Origin: an uncultured Rubrobacteraceae bacterium
GTDB taxonomy: Bacteria; Actinomycetota; Rubrobacteria; Rubrobacterales; Rubrobacteraceae
DNA: 64,000 bases
Direction: 5' to 3'
Assembly (NCBI GenBank): GCA_902806085.1
Contig: CADCVH010000063.1
Span: 23,964-87,963 of the forward strand
This document shows, one piece after another, positions 1-8,414 of the stretch (position 1 is its first letter; the number at the start of each line of letters is the position of its first letter). The notes beneath the pieces were generated by a model, which was not told the origin of the DNA, did no database searches, and worked only from the letters and a program-made list of their open reading frames with translations. Made by a program: the position numbers and the translations under genes.

Positions 1-1984
1 CTCGGTTACGGCCCAACTCGGAGACACCGTCCTGCTTTCGACGGCGACCCGCTCGTCCAACCCGCGCCCGGGGGCCACGTTTTTGCCCCTGAGCGTGGAC
101 ATAGAGGAGAGGATGACCGCGGCCGGCAAGATCCCCGGCGGCTTCCTCAAGCGCGAGGGGAGGCCCTCTGATCGGGCCATCCTGACCTCGAGGCTCACGG
201 ACCGGCCCATCCGGCCGCTCTTCCCCAAGAACTACCACCACGAGATCCAGGTAATAGGCACGGTCCTCGTCGCCGACCAGGACACCCCCTACGACACCGT
301 CAGCATGGTCGGCGCCTCGGCCGCCCTCGCGCTCTCCGACCTCCCCTTCGACGGGCCGATCGGCGCCGTGCGCGTCGGCCGCTCGCTCGACGGGGATTTC
401 ATCCTGAACCCGACCTACTCGCAGATAGCCGAGAGCGACCTCGACCTCGTCGTGGCCGGGACCAAAGAGGCCATCACGATGGTCGAGGCCGGCGGGAACG
501 AGGTTCCCGAGGAGGTCATGGTCGAGGCCCTGCAGCTCGCCCAGGAGACCGTCATGGCGCAGGCCGCGGCGATAGACGCCTGGGCCGCCGAGCACGGCAA
601 GCCCAAGCAGCAGGTGGAGGCGACCGAGGAGAACCCGTACCTGGCCGAGTTCCGGGCCCAGTACTTCGACCGGCTAAAGGACGGCATCGTCCAGACCGAC
701 CGCCGCGCCCGCCGCGAGGCCGTCTCCGGCCTCAAGGCCGAGCTCGTGGAGGGCCGCGAGGAGGGGGAGATCCCGGCCATCTCGGACGCCCTCTCGACGC
801 TCGAGAAGGAGGCGTTCCGGGCGCTTTACCTGCAGGACCGCAAGCGCACCGATCTGCGGGCGTTCGACGAGATCCGTCCGACGACCGCCGAGGTCTCCGT
901 GCTGCCCAGGGTCCACGGCACCGGCCTCTTCACCCGCGGCGAGACGCAGGTGTTGAGTTCGCTCGCGCTCGCCGACCTCGGGCTCTCCCAGCGGCTCGAC
1001 ACCATCGAGCCCCAGACGGGCAAGCGCTACATGCACCACTACAACTTCCCGCCCTACTCCACGGGCGAGACCGGCCGCGTGGGCAGCCCCAGGCGGCGCG
1101 AGATCGGGCACGGGGCCCTCGCCGAGCGCGCCCTGCTCCCGGTGGTGCCGGGCGATGAAGAGTTCCCCTACGCCCTGCGCATCATCTCCGAGGTCCTCGA
1201 GTCCAACGGCTCCTCCTCGATGGCGAGCGTCTGCGGCTCGACGCTGGCGCTCATGGACGGCGGCGTGCCCATAAAGGCGCCCGTGGCGGGTGTAGCGATG
1301 GGCCTGGTCAAGGAGGGCGAGGACTACGTCATCCTCTCGGACATCCAGGGCCTCGAGGACCACTTGGGCGACATGGACTTCAAGGTCGCGGGCACCAGGG
1401 ACGGCATCACGGCGCTCCAGATGGACATGAAGATCACGGGCGTCTCCGCCCAGCTGTTGCAGGAGGCCCTCGGCCAGGCCAAGGAAGGCCGCCTGCAGAT
1501 ACTCGACATCCTGCGCGGCGCCATCGCGGAGCCCCGCGCCGAGGTCTCCGAGTACGCCCCGCGGGTCGAGGTGCTGCGCATCCCGAAGGAGAAGATCGGG
1601 ATGCTCATAGGCCCGGGCGGCAAGACCATCAACGCGCTGCAGGACCAGTTCGGCGTGAACATCTCCGTCGAGGACGACGGCATGGTCCACGTCGCCGGCG
1701 ACGGGGCCGTGGCCAAAGACGCGGCGGGCGCCATCAAGGGGATGATGAAGGACGTCGAGGCCGGCGACATCTACAACGGCAAGGTCGTCAAGACCACGAA
1801 CTTCGGCGCCTTCGTCGAGCTGACCCCGGGCCGCGACGGGCTCGTGCACATCTCGCGCCTGGCGCCCGGCAAGGAGCGGGTCGAGCGGGTCGAGGACGTC
1901 GTCACGGAGGGCGATTTGGTGAAGGTGCGGGTGCTCGAGATAGACAAGCAGAACCGCATCTCGCTAGAGAAGCTGGAGGACTAG
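1..1984 (+). CDS. pnp: Polyribonucleotide nucleotidyltransferase (PNPase), 5' end outside window
   Basis: Phosphorolytic 3'-5' exoribonuclease of RNA turnover. The frame is already open at base 2 and reads the family's N-terminal strand (QLGDTVLL, then PRPG and LPLSVD), so the start lies upstream; a TTG at base 83 is internal. Two RNase PH-like domains flank a helical segment. The second carries the acidic catalytic stretch near bases 1372-1425 (DMDFKVAGTRDG). A KH domain follows with its GPGG loop near 1610-1620, then an S1 domain from about 1768. The TAG stop shares one base with the GTG of the next gene, so the two are probably translationally coupled, as in the common pnp-M16 peptidase pair. 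Confidence 0.97.
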   Translation, partial: SVTAQLGDTVLLSTATRSSNPRPGATFLPLSVDIEERMTAAGKIPGGFLKREGRPSDRAILTSRLTDRPIRPLFPKNYHHEIQVIGTVLVADQDTPYDTVSMVGASAALALSDLPFDGPIGAVRVGRSLDGDFILNPTYSQIAESDLDLVVAGTKEAITMVEAGGNEVPEEVMVEALQLAQETVMAQAAAIDAWAAEHGKPKQQVEATEENPYLAEFRAQYFDRLKDGIVQTDRRARREAVSGLKAELVEGREEGEIPAISDALSTLEKEAFRALYLQDRKRTDLRAFDEIRPTTAEVSVLPRVHGTGLFTRGETQVLSSLALADLGLSQRLDTIEPQTGKRYMHHYNFPPYSTGETGRVGSPRRREIGHGALAERALLPVVPGDEEFPYALRIISEVLESNGSSSMASVCGSTLALMDGGVPIKAPVAGVAMGLVKEGEDYVILSDIQGLEDHLGDMDFKVAGTRDGITALQMDMKITGVSAQLLQEALGQAKEGRLQILDILRGAIAEPRAEVSEYAPRVEVLRIPKEKIGMLIGPGGKTINALQDQFGVNISVEDDGMVHVAGDGAVAKDAAGAIKGMMKDVEAGDIYNGKVVKTTNFGAFVELTPGRDGLVHISRLAPGKERVERVEDVVTEGDLVKVRVLEIDKQNRISLEKLED

Positions 1985-3240
1985 TGGCGGACACAAACGT
2001 CAGGAGCAAGGTGCTTGACGGGGGCCTCAGGGTTTTCTCCGAGCCCCTGTCTGAGGCGACCAGCGTCTCCTTGGGCCTCTGGATCCGGGCGGGCTCGCGC
2101 GACGAGCGCGACGAGGTTGCGGGTATTACCCACCTCATGGAGCACATGCTCTTCAAGGGCACCCCGGAGATGGACGCATTGGGCATCGCCCAGGCCTTCG
2201 AGGGCATAGGCGCCCAGGAGAACGCGGCGACCGGCGAGGAGTACACCGTGCTCTACGCCCGCTTCTTGCCAGAGCACTTAGAAAGGGCGCTCGACGTGAT
2301 GGCCGGCATGGTCCTCCGGCCGACCTTCGCCGACCTCGAGAGGGAGCGCGAGGTGATAGTCGAGGAGATCAAGATGTACGAGGACAGGCCAGACCAGATG
2401 GCCGACGAGTACCTCTCAGGCCTGATCTTCCACGGCGACCCGTTGGGCCGCCCGATCATCGGCTCCGCCGAGACGGTCCGCGGCGTGGACCACGACACCC
2501 TGAAGAACTTCCACCAGGACACCTACACCACCGCCAACGTCTTCGTGGTCGGCGCCGGCAAGCTCGACCCTGACGAGCTCGAGTCGATGGTCGGGGAGAA
2601 GCTCGGCGGCCTGCCTTCGGGCGAGCCGTTCGGGCGCGACGCGCGCCCCGGCGAGCCGCAGAGCCGGGTCCACTACAAGTTCAAAGAGACCGAGCAGTAC
2701 CACGTCTCCGTGGGCTCTTTGGGGATACCCGCGAGCAGCGAGGACCGCTTCGCGATGGCGGCGCTGAACAACGTCTTTGGCGGCGGCATGAGCAGCCGGC
2801 TCTTCCAGGAGGTCCGCGAGAAGCGGGGCCTGGCCTACGCCGTCTACTCGTACCACCAGGCCTACTCCGACGCCGGCGCCATAAAGACCTACGTCGGATC
2901 GACGACCGGCAACGTCGAGGAGGCCGTGGACGTCATAGTCCGCGAGATGGGCAAGATGCGCACGGAGCCCGTGGACGCCGAGGAGCTCGAGCGTACCAAG
3001 CAGCAGCTGAAGAGCTCGACCCTCCTCGCCCTGGAGAGCACCGCCGCCAGGATGAACCGCGTCGGACGAAGCGTCATCCTGGACACCGAGTTGCTCTCCC
3101 CCGAGGAGATAGCCGCGCGCATAGAGGCCGTCACGGCGGAAGACGTCATGCGACTGGCAAACGAACACCTGGACACCAAAAAAATGTACCTCTCAGCCGT
3201 CGGCCCGAAAGAGCTCGACCTGGGGAGGTACCTGGGATAG
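1984..3240 (+). CDS. M16 family zinc metallopeptidase (pitrilysin/MPP-like, YmxG type)
   Basis: 418-residue processing-peptidase-like protein. The inverted zinc motif HxxEH is at residues 50-54 (HLMEH), with the third ligand expected in the EEIKMYED region near residue 128. The C-terminal half holds the R/Y substrate-binding segment (SSRLFQEVREKRGLAY). Length fits single-chain bacterial members that form dimers. The GTG start overlaps the pnp stop by one base. Linkage to pnp is conserved in Actinobacteria and Firmicutes; the natural substrate is not known from sequence. Confidence 0.93.
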   Translation: MADTNVRSKVLDGGLRVFSEPLSEATSVSLGLWIRAGSRDERDEVAGITHLMEHMLFKGTPEMDALGIAQAFEGIGAQENAATGEEYTVLYARFLPEHLERALDVMAGMVLRPTFADLEREREVIVEEIKMYEDRPDQMADEYLSGLIFHGDPLGRPIIGSAETVRGVDHDTLKNFHQDTYTTANVFVVGAGKLDPDELESMVGEKLGGLPSGEPFGRDARPGEPQSRVHYKFKETEQYHVSVGSLGIPASSEDRFAMAALNNVFGGGMSSRLFQEVREKRGLAYAVYSYHQAYSDAGAIKTYVGSTTGNVEEAVDVIVREMGKMRTEPVDAEELERTKQQLKSSTLLALESTAARMNRVGRSVILDTELLSPEEIAARIEAVTAEDVMRLANEHLDTKKMYLSAVGPKELDLGRYLG

Positions 3241-3330
3241 GTTTTGAGGTTCTAGGTTTTGACGTTTTGAGGCCGAGGGGATCGGGGCTTTCCCCATCCC
3301 TTACACCTCGAGCCTCAAGCCTCAAAACCT
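3239..3330. repeat. Inverted repeats in the M16-rnj gap, possible terminator or mRNA-end structure
   Basis: An 11-bp perfect inverted repeat pairs 3239-3249 (AGGTTTTGAGG, beginning in the M16 stop codon) with 3320-3330. A second TTTTGAGGC word and a GGGG-CTTT-CCCC hairpin (about 3278-3298) lie inside. No T-run follows, so this could be a 3'-end structure, a processing site or a weak terminator ahead of the rnj ribosome-binding site. Confidence 0.5.
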
Positions 3331-3351
3331 CCACAGAGGAGGTAATTCAAG

Positions 3352-5016
3352 CTGATAGATAAAAGTACCTTGCAGGTCGTGCCCCTAGGAGGATTGGGCG
3401 AGATCGGCAAGAATATGACGGCCGTGCGCCAGTCGAGCGGCATCATCCTCATCGACGCCGGGATGTCTTTCCCGGACGAGGAGATGCCCGGCATCGACCT
3501 GGTGCTCCCCGACTTCACGTTCCTGCGCGAGCACGCCGACGAGCTCAAAGGCATCGTGCTCACGCACGGCCACGAGGACCACGTAGGCGCCCTGCCCTAC
3601 CTGCTGCGCGAGTTCAACGTGCCCGTGTACGCGACCAAGCTCACGCTCGGGCTCGTGCGGAGCAAGCTGCAGGAGTTCGGGATAAAGAAGGGGGACCTGC
3701 GCGAGATCAAGGCGGGGGACACCCAGAACCTGGGCGGCTTCGGCCTCGAGTTCATAAACGTCAACCACTCCATACCCGACGCGGTGGCCATAGCCATCCG
3801 CACCAACGCGGGCCTGATCCTGTTCTCCGGCGACTACAAGGTGGATCTGACGCCCATCGAGGGCGACCCGATGGATCTCGGGCGCCTCGCGGAGCTCGGC
3901 AACGCCGGCGTGCTCGCCTACTTCGGCGACTCCACGAACTCCGAGCGGCCGGGCTACGTGCCCAGCGAGAAGACGGTGCAGAAGACCCTCGAAGAGGTGT
4001 TCGAGAGGGCGACCGGCAGGATCATCGTCGCCTCCTTCGCCTCCCACATCCACCGCGTCAGCCAGGTGGTCGAGGCGGCCAAAAAGCACAACCGCCTCGT
4101 CGGCGTGGCCGGGCGCTCGATGGTCCGCAACGTCCAGATCGCGCGCGAGCTCGGCTACCTCGACCTCCCGGACGAGATGTTCGTCGAGCAGCAGCGGGAC
4201 TTCGGCAGGATCCCCGACTCCGACATCGTCGTCATGATGACCGGGTCCCAGGGCGAGCCCCTCGCGGCCCTCAGCCGGGTCGCCGCCGGCACCCACCGGA
4301 GCATCGAGGTCGGCCCGGGCGACACGGTCGTCGTGGCCGCCCACCCCATACCGGGCAACGAGCGGGGCGTCTCGCGCACCATAAACGGCCTCATGAAGAA
4401 GGGCGCCGACGTCCACTACAGCCCCCTCCAGAACGTCCACGTCTCGGGTCACGGGGCCCAGGAGGAGCAGAAGCTCGTCTTGGCACTCCTCAAGCCCAAG
4501 TTCCTCGTGCCCGTCCACGGCGAGTTCAGGATGCTCAAGCACCACGCCAACACGGCCATGAGCATGGGTATCCCCGAGGAGAACATCTTTATCCTCGAGA
4601 ACGGCAACCGCCTGGAGTTCAAGAACGGCAAGGCCCGCAGGGCCGACAACGTCGCCGCCGGCATGTTCCTCGTGGACGCCGGCGCCATAGCCGACGGCTC
4701 CTCTAGCGTGATGCGCGAGCGCCAGCAGCTCTCCGAGGACGGCATGTTCATCGTCGTCGCCCGCGTGAGCGCCCAGAACGGCCAGCTCCTGGGCCCCCCG
4801 GACGTCATCTCGCGCGGTTTCGTGAACCCTCAAGGGGCGAACGGCCTCACGGAGCAGTCCATAGATACCGTCCAGCGCACCCTGGAACGGACCGCCAGCC
4901 GCCAGGTCACCGACCGCGGGGAACTCAAGAACGCCGTCCGTAAGGACCTCTCGGGCTTTATCTCCCAGAAGACGGGCAAGCGCCCCATCATCCTCCCGCT
5001 AATAGTAGAGGTCTAG
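3352..5016 (+). CDS. rnj: Ribonuclease J (metallo-beta-lactamase/beta-CASP nuclease)
   Basis: Endo- and 5'-3' exoribonuclease of mRNA decay and rRNA maturation. The metal motif HGHEDH is near residues 72-77, the beta-CASP region follows, and the C-terminal dimerisation domain is present to the usual length of about 550 residues. Start choice: a strong Shine-Dalgarno (GAGGAGGT, 3335-3342) sits 9 nt before CTG 3352, giving L-I-D-K-S-T before the conserved VVPLGGLGEIGKN. The next start, TTG 3370, is 27 nt away, too far. A CTG start is therefore the best reading. RNase J, PNPase and RNase Y all lie within 12 kb here. Confidence 0.95.
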   Translation: MIDKSTLQVVPLGGLGEIGKNMTAVRQSSGIILIDAGMSFPDEEMPGIDLVLPDFTFLREHADELKGIVLTHGHEDHVGALPYLLREFNVPVYATKLTLGLVRSKLQEFGIKKGDLREIKAGDTQNLGGFGLEFINVNHSIPDAVAIAIRTNAGLILFSGDYKVDLTPIEGDPMDLGRLAELGNAGVLAYFGDSTNSERPGYVPSEKTVQKTLEEVFERATGRIIVASFASHIHRVSQVVEAAKKHNRLVGVAGRSMVRNVQIARELGYLDLPDEMFVEQQRDFGRIPDSDIVVMMTGSQGEPLAALSRVAAGTHRSIEVGPGDTVVVAAHPIPGNERGVSRTINGLMKKGADVHYSPLQNVHVSGHGAQEEQKLVLALLKPKFLVPVHGEFRMLKHHANTAMSMGIPEENIFILENGNRLEFKNGKARRADNVAAGMFLVDAGAIADGSSSVMRERQQLSEDGMFIVVARVSAQNGQLLGPPDVISRGFVNPQGANGLTEQSIDTVQRTLERTASRQVTDRGELKNAVRKDLSGFISQKTGKRPIILPLIVEV

Positions 5017-5051
5017 CCCTAGACCTCTACTAGATGGTGCGGTAGAGGTCT
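5003..5051 (+). repeat. Mutually exclusive hairpins spanning the rnj stop codon
   Basis: A 14-bp perfect stem pairs 5003-5016 (TAGTAGAGGTCTAG, containing the rnj stop) with 5019-5032 across a 2-nt gap. The right arm can instead pair over 10 bp (5021-5030) with a third copy at 5042-5051. A diverged fourth copy, TAGACTTCTACC, abuts the ftsK GTG at 5081. No U-run follows. It may be a terminator-like end, an RNase site or an alternating structure. Confidence 0.7.
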
Positions 5052-5080
5052 GGCCCGCGGGTATAGGCTAGACTTCTACC

Positions 5081-7396
5081 GTGGCTACGCACAGGAGCGC
5101 CCCGAAAAAGACCGCAAAGAAGGCCACCCCGAACAAGGCCCGCGCCAGGGGGACCCGCAAGAAGGCCCCGCCGTCGCTGATGGAGGGCCTGCGCGGGGCC
5201 GTGAGTCGCGAGGCCGTGGGCGTCGCCCTCCTCGCCCTCGGGCTGTTCTTTACGGCCGCGTTCTTTACCGGGCGCGGCGCCTTCCTCGGTGAGGCGGGCC
5301 TGTTCGTGGCGCGCAACCTTCTCGGGGACGCCGGCCTGGCGCTGGCGCCCCTCGCGGCGGTCGGCGGGTTGCTCCTGTTGTTGGACCGCCTGCCCGGGCG
5401 CGTCGTGGTCGGGGCCGGTCTACTTCTGGCCGGCGTGGCGACGACGCTCGCCGCGGCGATGCCCCGGCGCATGCTGTTCTCCGGCGAGGCGTACCCGGAG
5501 GCCGGCGGCGCGGTCGGGAGCGCCGTCTACTACGCCGTGGACTTTGTCGGCGGCGCCATCGGGGTCGTGCTTGCCCTGGCGTTGCTCTACGCCGTCGGGC
5601 TCTCGCTGTTGACCGGCGTCGGCTTCGGCGTCGCGCTGTCTTCCCTGCGCGACGGCGTCGCGTCCCTCGCCGGGTCCCTCGCCGGGTCCCTCGCCGGGCG
5701 GGCCCGGGGCCTTCTGGAGGGCTTGCGGGCCGGGCGGGAGGCGAAGGCCGCCAAACACAAACCCCGCGCGAAGCCGGAGCGTCCGGCGGGGCAACCGGGG
5801 GCTGGGGCGTGGGATCTGCACGAAGAATCGCCCCCCGAGCCGGTCGCCCCGCCGCCGGAAGAGGACGCGCCGACGCGGGAGTTCGAGGTCGTGCTGCCGG
5901 CGAGCTCCGAGGGGCTTCCGCTTGAGGAGGGCCGGCCCGTGGAGCCCGGCGAGTACACGCCGCCGTCCTTCGGGCTTCTTGAGGTCGGGCACGGGGTCCC
6001 CGAGCACGACGCGGAGGGCACGAGCGAGCGGCTCACCCGGGCGCTGGCGGACCTCGGGGTCGAGGCGCGGGTCATAAGGGCGGTCGTGGGGCCGCGGGTC
6101 ACGCGCTACGAGCTCAGGCTCGGGAGCGGGGTGAAGGTCGGCAAGGTCAGGAACCTGCAGCAGGACATAGCCTACGCCCTGGCCGCCACCGAGGTCAGGA
6201 TCCTCGCCCCCATCCCCGGCAAGAGCGCCGTCGGGGTCGAGGTGCCGAACACGAGGCCCGCCAAGGTCACCTTGGGCGACGTCTTCCGGGAGTACCCGGA
6301 GGCCAACGACTGGACCCTGCCGGTGGCGCTCGGCAAGGACATCTCCGGGCGGGCCGTGTTCTGCGACCTCGCGGAGATGCCGCACCTGCTCGTGGCCGGC
6401 ACGACCGGCAGCGGGAAGAGCGTCATGCTCAACGGGTTGCTCACGTCTCTGCTGCTCACCACAGACCCCAGGCAGGTCAAAATGGTCCTCATAGACCCCA
6501 AGAGGGTGGAGCTCTCGCCCTTCGGCCGGGTGCCGCACCTCATAACCCCCGTCGTCACCGACGTCAAAAAGGCGGCGAACGCGCTGCAGTGGGCCGTCGC
6601 CGAGATGGAGCGGCGCTACGAGGTTTTGGAGAGGATGGGCTCCAGGTCGCTCGAGGGCTACAACATCAGGGCCGATACCCAGATGCCCTACGTCGTGATA
6701 GTCATAGACGAGCTCGCGGACCTCATGATGCAGGCCGGGGCGAAGGTGGAGGATTCGATAGTGAGGCTCGCGCAGAAGGCCAGGGCCGTGGGCATACACC
6801 TCGTGGTGGCGACCCAGAGGCCCAGCGTTGACGTCATCACCGGCATGATCAAGGCGAACATCCCGAGCCGCATCGCCTTCGCCGTCTCCAGCCAGGTGGA
6901 CTCCCGGGTGATCCTGGACGGGGGCGGTGCCGAGTTCCTGCTCGGCATGGGCGACATGCTCTTCAAGCCGGTATCTGCCTTGAGGAGCTCCCGCGTGCAG
7001 GGCGCCTTTATCTCCGAGAACGAGGTCGAGCGGGTCGTTAGCGCCACCGAGGACGCCGCGTCCGGGCGGGCGGAGCCCCACTTCGTTGAGGAGGTAACCC
7101 AGCAGCCCAAGGGCGACAAAGAGGAGACCGGAGAGCCCGAGGACGACCTTTTGCCCGAGGCGGCGAGCTTTGTGGTGTCGACCCAGCAGGCCTCCGTGAG
7201 CGCTGTGCAGCGGCGTTTCAGGGTCGGGTACTCCAGGGCCGGCAGGATCATCGACGCGCTGGAGCGCAAGGGGATCGTCGGCCCGTACGAGGGCTCCAAG
7301 AGCCGCGCCGTCGTCGCGAGCACGCTCGACCTCGAGTCCATGTTCGACGGCGGCGAGGGCGTGGAATCGGGCGGAGAAAACCCCGAGGGTTGGTAG
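5081..7396 (+). CDS. ftsK: FtsK/SpoIIIE family DNA translocase
   Basis: Septum-anchored DNA pump that clears chromosomes at division. The N-terminus is Lys/Arg-rich, followed by about four membrane segments (residues 40-185), a Pro/Glu-rich linker, the RecA-like motor with Walker A (GTTGSGKS, about residue 442) and Walker B (VIVIDELADL, about 545), and a C-terminal gamma winged helix that reads polar DNA motifs (ASVSAVQRRFRVGYSRAGR). At 771 residues it is normal for Gram-positive FtsK. Odd: 12-bp repeats encode a GSLA repeat between membrane and linker parts. Confidence 0.96.
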   Translation: MATHRSAPKKTAKKATPNKARARGTRKKAPPSLMEGLRGAVSREAVGVALLALGLFFTAAFFTGRGAFLGEAGLFVARNLLGDAGLALAPLAAVGGLLLLLDRLPGRVVVGAGLLLAGVATTLAAAMPRRMLFSGEAYPEAGGAVGSAVYYAVDFVGGAIGVVLALALLYAVGLSLLTGVGFGVALSSLRDGVASLAGSLAGSLAGRARGLLEGLRAGREAKAAKHKPRAKPERPAGQPGAGAWDLHEESPPEPVAPPPEEDAPTREFEVVLPASSEGLPLEEGRPVEPGEYTPPSFGLLEVGHGVPEHDAEGTSERLTRALADLGVEARVIRAVVGPRVTRYELRLGSGVKVGKVRNLQQDIAYALAATEVRILAPIPGKSAVGVEVPNTRPAKVTLGDVFREYPEANDWTLPVALGKDISGRAVFCDLAEMPHLLVAGTTGSGKSVMLNGLLTSLLLTTDPRQVKMVLIDPKRVELSPFGRVPHLITPVVTDVKKAANALQWAVAEMERRYEVLERMGSRSLEGYNIRADTQMPYVVIVIDELADLMMQAGAKVEDSIVRLAQKARAVGIHLVVATQRPSVDVITGMIKANIPSRIAFAVSSQVDSRVILDGGGAEFLLGMGDMLFKPVSALRSSRVQGAFISENEVERVVSATEDAASGRAEPHFVEEVTQQPKGDKEETGEPEDDLLPEAASFVVSTQQASVSAVQRRFRVGYSRAGRIIDALERKGIVGPYEGSKSRAVVASTLDLESMFDGGEGVESGGENPEGW
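5663..5698 (+). repeat. 12-bp tandem repeat x3 inside ftsK
   Basis: Three perfect copies of TCCCTCGCCGGG, in frame, coding a repeated S-L-A-G at the membrane/linker boundary of FtsK. It belongs to a series of 12-bp in-frame repeats in this window. Confidence 0.9.
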
Positions 7397-7421
7397 CTTT
7401 TATGGTAGGGTTCTAGGCTGC

Positions 7422-8264
7422 ATGGACGAAGGCCACAACACCCCCCACGCGCCGAACGGCGATGGCAAGATCGGGCGCGTCCTGGAACAGGCTAGAAAGG
7501 ACAGGGGCCTCTCCCTCGAAGAGGCCGAGCGGGCCACCAAGATCCGCAAGCGCTACCTCGTGGGCCTTGAGAGGGACGACTACACGGTCCTCCCCGACGC
7601 GGTCTACGCCGGGGGCTTCCTAAAGACCTACACCAACTTTCTCGGCCTCGGCGGCGCGGAGCTCTCCCGGGACCTCAGGGCCCGCAGAAAGCCCCGCCGG
7701 GAGCCCCGCCGGGAGCGGGGCTTGAGCTACGCGCCGCCGACAAAAAGCGGGTTCGAGCGCCCGATCATCAACCCGGGCGGCGTCTCCGGGGCCGAGAAGC
7801 GCAAGATCCCACGCTCTACGGTCTTGGCCTTCGCGGTGGCCGCCCTCGTGATATCCGCCCTCGTCGGGGCCCTGTACTACGTCGGCCTCAACGCCAGGGC
7901 CTCCGCGGGGGACGGGGCCCCGGCAAAGATCTCCGCCGACGGGGAAGACCGGGGATCTACCGGCGGGGAGGCCGGGTCCGCCGGGGAGCCCGTCTCAAAC
8001 GGGGGGTCGCTGGATACGCTCAGGGTCGGGGTCAGGGTCGAGGGGTCTCCGGCCTGGATCCGGGTCCGATCGGACTCCGAGACGGTCTTTGAGCGGGTCG
8101 CGGAGCCCGGCTACTCCCGGACCTTCGAGGCGCGGCGGGTGGTCGGCATCAGGGCCGGCGACGCCGGCGCCGTCTCCGTGGAGGTCAACGGCCAAGAGGT
8201 CGGGCCGCTCGGCGAGCCCGGGCAGGTCCGCGACAGGAGCTACACCCTGAAGTCCGCCGGTTGA
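7422..8264 (+). CDS. RodZ-like membrane protein with helix-turn-helix and DUF4115 domain
   Basis: 280 residues: an N-terminal HTH_25 domain (residues about 15-85, pattern ARKDRGLSLEEAERATKIRKRYL), a basic linker, one membrane helix (about 131-156) and a C-terminal DUF4115-like beta domain that includes the SPAWIRVRSDSETVFE pattern. This is the RodZ layout, in which the cytoplasmic HTH contacts the MreB/elongation machinery. ATG start 25 bases after ftsK. Whether it shapes the cell here is inference; in actinobacteria lacking MreB the role is unclear. Confidence 0.85.
   Translation: MDEGHNTPHAPNGDGKIGRVLEQARKDRGLSLEEAERATKIRKRYLVGLERDDYTVLPDAVYAGGFLKTYTNFLGLGGAELSRDLRARRKPRREPRRERGLSYAPPTKSGFERPIINPGGVSGAEKRKIPRSTVLAFAVAALVISALVGALYYVGLNARASAGDGAPAKISADGEDRGSTGGEAGSAGEPVSNGGSLDTLRVGVRVEGSPAWIRVRSDSETVFERVAEPGYSRTFEARRVVGIRAGDAGAVSVEVNGQEVGPLGEPGQVRDRSYTLKSAG
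7691..7714 (+). repeat. 12-bp tandem repeat x2 inside the RodZ linker
   Basis: Two perfect copies of GCCCCGCCGGGA in the basic juxtamembrane linker, coding a repeated arginine-proline-rich segment. Confidence 0.8.
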
Positions 8265-8288
8265 GGGGCGGCGCGCTAGAGGTTTCTC

Positions 8289-8306
8289 GGGGGAGCACTG
8301 TCCCCC
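8289..8306 (+). terminator. GC hairpin after the RodZ-like gene
   Basis: 6-bp stem GGGGGA/TCCCCC with a 6-nt loop, 24 bases past the stop. There is no T-run, so its terminator strength is uncertain, but it separates the upstream run from the recA promoter. Confidence 0.45.
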
Positions 8307-8324
8307 CGTCCGCCGGAAACGCTC

Positions 8325-8353
8325 TTGGGAGGCCCCCCGCCCTGAAGTATAAT
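8325..8353 (+). promoter_or_regulatory. recA promoter
   Basis: TTGGGA (8325-8330), a 17-bp spacer, then a perfect TATAAT (8348-8353). This is a housekeeping-sigma promoter about 60 bases before the recA start. I see neither a GAAC-N4-GTTC box nor an E. coli-type LexA site between 8265 and 8414. Confidence 0.7.
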
Positions 8354-8414
8354 TCCCTGCGAGGAATGCCGATCACCCAAAAGAAATCGACGCACGCGTT
8401 TCGTGGAGGATGCA

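Noticed and set aside
674..1849. 391-codon open frame antisense to pnp
   Set aside because: Composition is His/Arg/Gly/Leu-rich, typical of the opposite strand of GC-rich coding DNA. pnp itself is clearly coding here, so this is a shadow; the same applies to long antisense frames at 3385-4833, 5420-7081 and 23397-24935.
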